From NCBI GenBank assembly GCA_036245805.1, contig BTRK01000001.1, forward strand, positions 32,250,758-32,314,757: a stretch of 64,000 nt of DNA. The letters run 5' to 3'. The translations under genes were made by a program, and so were the position numbers. Position 1 is the stretch's first letter; each line of letters opens with the position of its first letter. The DNA comes from Pristionchus mayeri (lineage: Eukaryota > Nematoda > Chromadorea > Rhabditida > Neodiplogasteridae). Below are positions 54,998-64,000 of the stretch, piece after piece. The notes below the pieces were generated by a model. That model did no database searches, was not told the origin of the DNA, and saw only the letters and a program-made list of their open reading frames with translations.

Positions 54998-57539
54998 TTA
55001 TTGAGCATAGATGAACATTTCCCTGCCGTCAGTTGCCAGCTTCTCAAGTCGCATCACATCACCAGTCTCTCCTTTCCTCTTCCTTCCTGGTTTGCCGCTA
55101 CCACTGCGAAATTTTAAATTGGTATTCGCCTTTTCGTAAATCAGAAAACATTTCCAAATTGTCTGCAATGATGAAAAAAGTGTGGATCAAACATTCAGGC
55201 AAAGAATGAATGTAATATCTTGAACTATGGGAAAGCGCTGGCAATGAAGAGATCGTGAAATCGGTTCATCTATTCTACCCTCAATCGGTTGAGCAGAAAC
55301 GGCACCATGATCTCTACCCAGAGTGAGGAGATTGCGCCGTTTCTGGGCCTTCTTGACAATCCTCACCCCTCCCTTCCATTCCTATCGATCATCTCCACTC
55401 GTTGTATAACTTCTCTCTCTCAGTACTACTTTTTAAACTGTTGTATCTGTGTGCATATGTGTATCAGCATGTATGTATCATGGCATGGATTATTGAACTG
55501 TACCATTCCTAGGAAATCACTGACCCCTCTCTCCCATTCCTCTCGATCATCTGCACCCGTTGTCTCAGCATCACTCGAATGGCATGGATGGAGTGAAGAG
55601 AGGAGAGGAGAATGAGCACGAAGGAGAAGTGGGGAAGGACAAGGAGCTGCAACATTTCAAAAAGAAATTTGCAATTAGTAGTAGCGGCCGCTCTGCCAGA
55701 GTCATTCTTCGTTTATATTTGGGATCTGGATAAGAACGAGCAGTTGAATTTTTTACAGATATGATAGAGCGTGAAGTAAAAAGTGATGCATTTTTGGTTT
55801 GTCTAGGAGCAATGAAAAGTGAAACTTTAGTCGCATTTCTTCAGACTTGCATTGGAAAGGATAAGGTCACAATTACTAACCTCATAATACAGATCGAGCA
55901 CGATGAGAGCCGCGTACATTGCGATGAGGCATATCTGGAAGGTAAAAGGTAAAAAGGTAAAGTCGCACCGTATATCTAGGAATTTTCATCCTGCGGTGAG
56001 CCGCTGCTAGGCCAGCAACTATATTTTAAGGCGATTCAGTCCGTAGCGCCACCTATTCTTCGGACCTATTTACCGGCGTGATCTTGTCACGACTTCCAAT
56101 TCCCCGTCCCCAATGGGTAGGCGCCTTGGTTGGGCGGAGTCGGTGTCACGGCCGGGAAGGTCATTTAAAAGTCATTTAAAATTTTAATTTTTCATAATTA
56201 AAATTAAGTAAAATTAAATGATTTTAAAAAATGATTTAAATGACGCCCTCTCATCAACCAAATACATCAACAATTATAATTCCTATTGTTTTAACGATCA
56301 TGTTTGTACTGAGTGTAGTTCGAAATTCGGGATAGTTAATGATGAAAAGATTTCCTGAATTCAAACTCCAATGCTTTGTATTCGCGCATTTTATCCGTGT
56401 TCAATAACAATTCTTAGAATTAATGGCTCATTTGCAAATTTCTTGACAGTTTTCTCCCTAAATGAAGCCAATATTATTCCTTTGCGAGCGTTTATTTGCC
56501 TCTTAATCTAAGTCTTCTTCAATTAGAGCATAAATATGCACACAAATGAGGGAGCCCCTCTCTCTCTTTGAAGAATAAGAACAGAGAGGCGAGCCGGCAT
56601 TCCTTCAACCATCGGTTCTATGGTGTAGCGGTTAACACTCTGGACTTTGAATCCAGCAACCCGAGTTCGAATCTCGGTAGAACCTATCCATTTTGCAATA
56701 TTTCTCTAAGCTATTTTCTCCTCATATTTTCACCTCACTCACCGTTCCTTCAAAATTCAACTTAGAAAACTGTGTCCATTTTATGCGAAATATTTTTAGC
56801 AGATTTTTCCTAAATTTTTGTATTGTTGTCTCTCAAAATTTGACAATTTTCAAAGTCTAGGTGTTGCGGATTTGAATTAAACGATTTTCTCACCAGAAAC
56901 ACGACCAGCAATAAGATCAGATTTGGGCGATTGTAGACGATGCCATAGAGTGCAAAAAGAAGGAACGGCAGCGGGAGCAGGGAGAGGGCGCAGCCGATTG
57001 AAGCAGAGATCACGCCAGTTTGGTCGCGCGGCTGAAAGTAGTATCTACAGTTTTATAAGTAAAGTTTTATCAAGAATATTGACATTTTTGTAGCCTTATG
57101 AGATACATCCAATGGTGCTCTCTCGAGACTACTGCTAGAGTCAATTTGAGAAACAGCGAATTTTCGATGGCTGTTTTCCTTTTCTCATTTGACACAGAAA
57201 TTGCTTTCTTTTCCGAAATTCTTGCATAAACTAAACAGAAAACATCCAATTTCGACTCTCCCTCCCCGTCTCTCTCGTTCTCGTTCTTGCCTAATAAACC
57301 CAGTGTTCTTCTAAGACCTCGTTAGTGCGCCTGGCCCCAGGCAAATGTAATCAGCTAGAGAAAGAAAGCGAGAAAGACCGAGCCCACATTTTCATGAGAG
57401 ATACACTCTATCGAAAGGTGTTCTCGCAGTTGTTACTAAGAAGAAAGATCAAAGATCAACTTACCGTTCCCGCAAAGAGAAATATGGAGAAGGACTGCAA
57501 CGATGCGACGAGAATTATGAAGAAATGGATGCTGACCAT
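54998..57539 (-). CDS. Four-pass-family membrane protein, subfamily 4, incomplete model
   Basis: Exons 57465-57539, 56894-57031, 55881-55934, 54998-55162, all phase 0, giving 143 aa. Exon 1 is TM1 (HFFIILVASLQSFSIFLFAG), exon 2 is TM2 (LSLLPLPFLLFALYGIV, then NRPNLILLLVV), exon 3 is TM3 (ICLIAMYAALIVLDLYY), and exon 4 is a basic tail (TIWKCFLIYEKAN, RKRKGE). I did not find a TM4 exon between 55163 and 55880. An upstream head exon is also possible, because GTTTTAG precedes the first ATG by three bases. The RPNL after TM2 links it to the gene at 112-1528, outside the mirrored cluster. Intron 2 contains tRNA-Gln on the opposite strand. It is convergent with PYM, 139 bases apart. Confidence 0.6.
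55652..55705 (+). repeat. Short dispersed repeat, diverged copy
   Basis: GCAATTAGTAGTAGCGGCCG then CTCTGCCAGAGTC: a diverged member of the family at 7788-7840, in intron 3 of the gene at 54998-57539. Confidence 0.6.
56612..56683 (+). tRNA. tRNA-Gln (anticodon UUG)
   Basis: 72 bases with full cloverleaf potential. The acceptor stem GGTTCTA pairs with TAGAACC, the D-arm region is TGGTGTAGCGGTTA, the anticodon loop CTTTGAA gives UUG, and the T-arm is CGAGTTCGAATCTCG. A T run four bases downstream (CATTTT) can terminate pol III. There is no intron. It lies antisense within intron 2 of the membrane-protein gene at 54998-57539. It delivers glutamine to CAA codons. Confidence 0.95.
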
Positions 57540-58316
57540 TTTCTAAAACGGGGGTTCGTCATCCTTTTCTAATAGATATCTTACAAATAAAAATTTTCTA
57601 TTCTTTTGGAAAAAGAGCAAAAACGGAAGACTTTCACCCCAAATGTGACTCAATTTCGGAAGGATTTGAGAATGATGAATAGCTCTCTAAGCCCGCCATG
57701 TTCGCTTGTCACTGCGCTAAACCCCTGCGAAGACAAAGGGGGCATGCATCATCATGACATCAGAGAGTGACCACTGCGGCAATTCTAGGGGGTTGAGCGT
57801 TTGAATAGTAAATATTTACAACTTCATCACAGCGCCAACGAAATCGCCAAAAATTATGTTGACCGCACTCATGCAGGACTAATATTCGCTGCAGGTTCGA
57901 CATTATGCTGAATTGGCTAACCTCGGTTGATTGTCCGCATGTGCATGGCGCCAGGAAGCATGACCGGCGATGCTCCTTCAGGGGAAAGGCCGCCTCGAGA
58001 TCCTGGTCGAACAAGGTTTCAGGTTCATGGTTCAGGGCTGTTTAGCCCCCATTTAGATTGTTGTTTTAGGGTTGCGTGATAATACCTCATTTTCAGTTAA
58101 TGCTCCTAAAACCATGAATGCACATCTGAAACACCTGAAAAGAGTATCCCTAATTAGATCTCCCTTTATGCGCTATTATGCCCAGAGATACATACGCATT
58201 CGAATTAGCTCGGAAGGAAGAATAACAAAGATTTACTATTACAAGTAAAAATCGCACCTTATCATACACCGGCATAGCTAGGACGTCAGGCGTGGTTGAA
58301 GACACATCTCAGACAT
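57540..58316. other. Intergenic, no gene seen
   Basis: Upstream of the gene at 54998-57539. It could hide a head exon for it. An open frame on the minus strand at 57760-58014 lacks motifs and splice support. Confidence 0.4.
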
Positions 58317-59404
58317 TCGGCCTGTTTAATCTGTCAGAAATGTGCGAGAAAAAGTTGCATAAAAAGTTCGCGAACTTCTGATTCTCTCCATTTCGCATGC
58401 TCTCTCTCTTTCTCTAACCAGGTCGATGAAAAGTTCACGAACTTTTCGACGAACTGTGTTCGAAAATCATACTTTTCTTTTGTTTTACTTACTTTTATAA
58501 ACTATTTTTGCTTTTAACTTATGATTTCTTATAATGACAACCTTCCCTTAGCTGGAATAGCTTCAGAATACAGCGTAGTGAAAATAAACACGGTTGGAGT
58601 ATTTTTTTCGAAAATGGGTCACCACTTTCCCCACCCTGTAATGTCAAGCTATTCCATCAGAGGGAAGGTTGTTCTTATACGCAGTCATAAGTTAAGAGCA
58701 AAAATAATTGATAAAAATAAGTAAAACAAAAGAAAAGTACGAATTTCGAACGAATTAATGCCGGTTTTTAACGAACTTTTCAAGGAGCTGAGTGAAAAGT
58801 TAGAGAAAGGCGAGAGAGCACGCATTCTTGAGAGAGGGAAAAGGAAGTAAACAATCACTGCTTCCTTTTCCCTCTCTCAAGAACGCGTGCTCTCTCGCCT
58901 TTCTCTAACTTTTCACGCAGCTCCTTGAAAAGTTCACGAACTTTTCGACGAACGATGTTCGAAATTCGTACTTTTCTTTTGTTTTACTTATTTTTATCAA
59001 TTATTTTTGCTTTCAACTTATGACTGCTTATAAGAACAACCTTCCCTCTGATGGAATAGCTTGACATTACAGGGTGGGGAAAGTGGTGACCCATTTTCGA
59101 AAAAAATACTCCAACCCTGTTTACTTTCACTACGCTGTATTCTGAAGCTATTCCAGCTAAGGGAAGGTTGTCATTATAAGAAGTCATAAGTTAAAAGCAA
59201 AAATAGTTTATAAAAATAAGTAAATCAAAAGAAAAGTATGATTTTCGAACATAGTTCGTCGAAAAGTTCGTGAACTTTTCAACGACCTGGTTAGAGAAAG
59301 AGAGAGAGTATACGAACAGGAGAGAATCAGAAGTTCGCGAACTTTTTACGCAACTTTTTACGCAACTTTTCTCGCACATTTCTGACAGATTAAACAAGCC
59401 GATT
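58317..59404. repeat. 1.1 kb nested palindromic element
   Basis: CGGCCTGTTTAATCTGTCAG at left and CTGACAGATTAAACAAGCCG at right. The two arms of about 540 bases are near-identical reverse complements meeting near 58860 at CTTCCTTTTCCCTCTCTCAA and its mirror. Each arm contains its own inner inverted repeat (ACCTTCCCTTAGCTGGAATA against TATTCCATCAGAGGGAAGGT) and AAAAGTTCACGAACTTTT hairpins. The mirrored frames of about 67 codons in the two arms are by-products. No transposase. Confidence 0.88.
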
Positions 59405-60915
59405 GTTTTCTCGAGAAATTGATCAAATATATCTCTGAAAATGGACTATGTGGACAATGAGTGGGCAAACTTTTGAAAAACGCGAATACTTCGTGAAACA
59501 AAAGAACCAGAATTCCTTCTCCCCTCTCGAAATATAGCGTGTCCTACAACCCTCTTCTAATCTCTGAACGAGCCAAGTGACGGAAACGGCGAAATGAGAA
59601 AATTGAAGGGGAACGCGTGTTAAATGGGAGAGACGGAGGGACAGAGAGATGTAGAGAGAAAAGGGAGAGAAATAAGGCCAGAACCGAGCAAGGAGCTGCA
59701 AAGGGTGCGGAATACGGGAGAAAAAGAGGAATGAGCCATGAAAAAAGGGTCTTTTATGACCAAATAATGAGGTTCGTATGGAAGAAAATCGCGCGCAGTG
59801 GCGCACTGATGCCAAATCAGAGAGAATATGAGGGTTTCATTTCTTTCATTCGGAATTATACAATAATGTTTGCAAATTCTCACGAATTGTAACGACATAA
59901 TTAGGGACCACAGGCGTGTTTCTTCAAAATGCTTCTAAAATAAATCGCGCCTAGAATCCGATGATTTATGAGCTGCCGATACTATTTCGACAACAAAAAA
60001 TTAAAAATGTTGCGAAATAACTTATTTATTTGAATTAACAAAATTAACGCCGAGGCTAATGTACAGTACCCCACAGCCTGCCAATAGCCTAATCAATAAC
60101 TGATTTTTTATCTTCATATTTTTTTGTTATTTATTATTCTTCATTTTTAAAGCTAAATTGTATGAAAATATGTTTTCGAATGATATACATGTAATTCTGG
60201 GAATCATAGACCGGGAAAATAGTTTATCACTGAGATTGTTTGTCATAGGAACGTAGCGTGTTCGGCTTTCAGATCCAAAAAGTAACATTCCGTTCGATGA
60301 CACCTGGGTATTGCGTGCATAAGGAAAAAAAAGGTGTGGCAATTGGAGCAACTCAATTTTCAGTCGAAAAAGTGCAAACTGGAAACATACTTTCTGAAAT
60401 TGGCTATGAAACGCATTAAACGAGACTCAAAGTGGTCAAAATGATGTATGAAGATAATTGATACCGTGAAAATGCAATCGGACAAGAAAAAAATAATCTT
60501 TATCAAAAACAAAAAAAACAACCGAAAAAGTTTTCGAAAGTTTAGAAGCGATTTAGAATCGCAAACTGAAAATAAATGGGGAATACTGTAAGTTGGAATT
60601 CTGAAAAAACCATGCTCTGCGGTCCCCAGACATAATCGAAAAAATAACTGAAATTATTTTATCACTGAAGGAAGATTCTCAAAATTTGCAAATGTGCGGT
60701 TTTGACATCCATCTGGCATCCGTTTCCATTTGGTCACAGTAGACTCACCTGAATAGGTTGAACACTCACAATCTGAGACTCGGTTATGCCAATGCTACGT
60801 GCACTTATCAACATTTACACATTTGGCCTAGGACACGTCATCAATAAATCAATTTCAATTATGATACGTCACTTTTCCTTTCACTCTGCTCATTTTCGCC
60901 GGTGCGGGACGGTCG
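59405..60915. other. Intergenic, no gene seen
   Basis: AT-rich, with overlapping open frames on both strands at 59423-59898 that lack motifs. The last 150 bases are pyrimidine-rich before the start at 60916 and probably include its promoter. Confidence 0.4.
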
Positions 60916-63900
60916 ATGGAGCGCCGAATGAGGGTGAGTCAGTTATTTTTAATATTATTTTAAATAAATTTAAACGTTTTGTAGATGCTCATCTGCCTTC
61001 TCTCGTGTCTGTTCGTCCTCTGCGAGTCTTTTGCAGCGGATGATGATGAGATCTTACGTCTTGTGTTTGCCGGCATACTTGGCATGACTGTTGTGGAAGC
61101 CTCACATGCCAATTCGATAATCGACTGGAAAAGTTGCGGCAAGGAGGCGGTAGGTCATGATTTGCACTGAAGGCAATAAGATCAAAGATCATAGGTGTGC
61201 GGCGTGAGGGACGACTGCCTATTCAAGACTGATCGTGACGAGATAGTTGCTCAATCTCCAAATCAGGGCAAAGATTTTGCCTTCGGAAAGACGCTCATCT
61301 TCGGAAAAAGTGTCGATCCGCAAAAGTGTAAGGCTGGCATCTGGATACGGTAAGCGAAGAGTTCTGCGGGGCATACAAATGATTTGACAGCCCGATAACT
61401 GAATCTGTATGGATCGTGAAGATGCAAGTGATGATGCAAAAGATTGGAAATGATGAACAAGCAGTGGAGAAGATAGAAGAAAAGGCTGGCATCGTTTTGT
61501 ATCATGGACGAGAGAAACAGTTCGGATGCATGGACAATAATGGAACGATCAAATTGGATGCGAGACCTGGACTCGATATCAGTGTGTTAGAATTCAATTA
61601 CCCCCATTCGTAAGCTTTTTAAAGTTTAAAAACTACAATTTTGTTCCAAATCGTAGTTTGTTAAAAAATGATTACGGAAATATGTTTATATTTTTACTTA
61701 CCGCGAAGATATCTCGGTGTTCATAAGATATGATTCCATGTTAACTTGAAAATTTAAAAAAAAATGAAATAGCTCATTTTTGGATTTGGAAAACGATTAT
61801 ACTATTTTACTTGTGATTATAACAATATTCAGAATTTTACGAAAAGAAGACGAACGCGTTAAAGGAGCAAATTTGCTACTGCTCATTCATCATAAGAAAT
61901 GCTAACGAAGTGAGAAACCATACAGAGTTCATGAAGCGCGATTTTATTCCAGCTTAAATCGATGAAATCCGGAGAAACCTCTATGGAGTACGTGCTCAAA
62001 ACGGGAATTTACGACAAGGCCGATACGAATGGATTTGACTTTGACGTTAGTTTAAAATAGGATTAAACATTTCAAAATTCGTTCAGTTTTCCGCGGTGAA
62101 AAGGTGCAATATTTTCAAAGCGAAAACTGATTTCAAACAACCTTTGCCCGGCTTCATCAAATCTGAAGTGCGTTTTGTTCTCATTTATTCAATATACATA
62201 AATAACTCAAAAAAGATGAACTGCAATTTTAGTTCGAAGACCTGGTTTCGTTTGACCTCAATTGCGCCTCACATGAGAATAAGTTTAAAAAAGCTCGATC
62301 CTCTCTTTAGTGAAAATTTTCATATTTTTCTTAATTGAGATTATATATAGAACATCAATTTCAGCGTCAATTATAAAACGATCAAAGGTCCGGTGGATAG
62401 CATAAAATGCGAGGAAATCGATGCGATCGTTAATGGGATCACAACAAAAGAGTGGAGATATGTGATCCGAGAGAAGCCTGATGATGCAACCACGATAGTA
62501 GTGGGCAAGGACAAAGAATTTGATTCCTTTTGCGCACTGCCAGGTTATTTTTTGTTTTTTTTAATATGAAATAATAATAATAAAACAACGTTCAGTGGAC
62601 ACAACTTGCACAAATCCAAATTTTGAAGTGGTATTTCCTAATTCAAAACAACCTGGATACAATCAGGATGAGAAGACAGGAAAAGTGTCTCTCAAGGTGC
62701 CATGATCTTTGATCTCAATCAAAAATTGTGTTTATTCAGTGTGAAAAGAACAAATGGTTGATCACAACCAAAGATGACGTCAAGGACAAAGTATTTTATC
62801 ATTCCGGAGAGGCCATTTGCTTAAATAGCGAAAAAGAACCCAATAAGGCAGCGTGGTTTGTTAATCGCAAAAAGGATAATGTCTATGTGGAAATTCTCCA
62901 CGCTGAATGCACCGACGAGCGTGAGTGTGACCCAAGATGCACCCGGGCGAACTACAATACCCTCACAAAACTTCATTACTCCTTCCAGTGATGTGCGAAA
63001 TCAGTACGGATTACAACCCGAATTACTGTCCCGCGAATACCACTAAAGCGGGTCTCAAGTGCAAACCCCTCCTTTTGAAAGATGGCATACGGTGTCCCGT
63101 CGAGTCACAGCTGACGTACGGAGTCACTTGTATCGAGAACCGATTTTATTATAATTACTGTATCACAGACAATCGGGAACTGACCTATTTCAGAGTCTGG
63201 CAAACAGGCGATAACTACACGATCACAATGGAAAAGTTGGAGTGTAATAAGACAGCCGGGCTCTGGGAGGTAGACTTTCGAAATTCGGATGACCGTCTCT
63301 TTTGTGTACAAATTTTGCAACTAGTCGTTGCGGCGTTCTGCAAGAGTTGCATTTCAAACTCGTCTTTTAAGGTCGAGGGAAATAAGGCGATACAGATCAA
63401 GAAAGGCGCGAACATCTACTGCGATCGTGAGTTTCTCATTATTTTCAAATTAATAAGGCTTTCTAAAGCTGGGAATTGGATAGAGTCAATTCCTTATTTT
63501 ACGGGCACTTCAGTGTAAATGACCCGTCATTCCATTATGAGTGTGTGGTGGTACATCTCGATGAGGCTGCTACAATTGGAACCGTTCGGGCTTTGAAAGA
63601 ATTGGATTATGTAGACGACTCACATTTCAGCGGATCGAAAGGCGGAGGTGAAGAGCTACGGGAAGGAGGCGCTCATTCTCACCTGCATCACCATCGGCGT
63701 CGTCCTGCTCGCCGTGATCGGCTTCGTCGTGCAGACGATACGAAATGTCTGATTGTTTTTCTCACTCCCTCCGCAATCTCTAGATAGTAGTTCGAAAAAA
63801 TAGGATATTCGTACTAAACAACGAAAACCACTCAACTCGCTATAATATTGTGTGAAAAGGATGTGACTATCAAACTATTGTAGCAGTGACTGGAGAAAGC

Positions 63901-63930
63901 TAATTGAAACACTTATTTCAGAGAGACTGA
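60916..63930 (+). CDS. Secreted/type I membrane protein with Cys-rich ectodomain, family unknown
   Basis: 15 exons: 60916-60933, 60985-61149, 61195-61349, 61391-61581, 61833-61909, 61953-62045, 62087-62167, 62233-62282, 62365-62543, 62596-62696, 62740-62920, 62989-63269, 63372-63426, 63631-63746, 63922-63930; about 583 aa. Seen: signal peptide (MLICLLSCLFVLCESFA then ADDDE), a Cys-containing ectodomain with repeated blocks (CEKNKWLITTKDD; CLNSEKEPNKAAWFV; CIENRFYYNYCITDN), and a C-terminal TM (ALILTCITIGVVLLAVIGFV) with a very short tail. At exon 4 the consensus donor (61609) gives the wrong phase; a weaker GTGTGT donor at 61581 restores it. The first six codons could also be 5' UTR. I do not recognise the family; nothing suggests an enzyme. 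Confidence 0.72.
63301..63349 (+). repeat. Short dispersed repeat in intron 12
   Basis: TTTGTGTACAAATTTTGCAA then CTAGTCGTTGCGGCGTTCTG and CAAGAGTT: a well-kept copy of the family at 7788-7840, filling half of a 102-base intron. Confidence 0.7.
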
Positions 63931-64000
63931 ACGATGGCACCATCGTCGCAATTACACAAGATAAATCATTCATTGAGACGTAGAAAACGATAAATTATTC

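Noticed and set aside
57760..58014. Minus-strand frame of 84 codons as head exon of the 54998-57539 gene
   Set aside because: No donor in a compatible phase was found and it shares nothing with other head exons.
58521..59187. Pair of almost identical frames of about 67 codons on opposite strands
   Set aside because: They are the same sequence in the two arms of the palindrome; mirrored non-coding frames are expected.
112..64000. CRISPR array or other prokaryotic system
   Set aside because: The direct repeats seen are terminal units of transposons or simple repeats; the window has spliced genes and is eukaryotic.

Overview
The window is nuclear DNA from a nematode. It carries a nematode-type warthog gene (hedgehog-related, with a Hog autoprocessing domain), a PYM homologue, short introns of about 40-120 nt with TTTCAG-type acceptors, a pol III tRNA-Gln gene, an RTE-type retrotransposon, mariner-type termini and dozens of small palindromic elements. 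A free-living nematode, possibly a diplogastrid such as Pristionchus, would fit. The genus is inferred from general appearance, not proved.

Bases 1-44200 hold a family of small four-pass membrane protein genes, mostly with one exon per membrane segment and nearly all intron phases conserved. The second membrane segment carries a signature close to L-P-x-P-F-L-(I/L)-x-G-F. I split the family into four subfamilies by exon structure. On the minus strand, from left to right, lie sf4 (112-1528), sf1 (2716-3907), sf1 (4647-5766), sf2 (6339-8227), sf2 (8741-10043), sf3 (11494-12756) and sf3 (18794-27533). On the plus strand lie sf4-like (29428-30439), sf3 (30795-32294), sf2 (32707-36732), sf2 (37194-40503), sf1 (42300-43304) and an orphan sf1 first exon (44046). 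The order is mirrored about a centre near 29 kb, and every gene is transcribed away from it. Several members are damaged: non-GT donors, a lost start codon, a degraded exon, a frame break. The left arm also received a foldback element with a mariner nested in it, a full RTE ORF and a THAP-type transposase relic. Because of such insertions the first intron of the inner sf3 gene is about 7 kb long.

From 45 kb to 64 kb the genes are more ordinary. They are a 19-exon warthog gene of 511 aa (45363-52291), a five-exon PYM gene of 157 aa (53606-54858), a further member of the four-pass family on the minus strand (54998-57539) with tRNA-Gln(UUG) in one of its introns, a 1.1 kb nested palindrome (58317-59404), and a 15-exon gene for a secreted or type I membrane protein that I do not recognise (60916-63930).

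All gene models were assembled by hand from splice signals, reading phase and comparison among the paralogues inside the window. No database search, transcript data or folding program was available.
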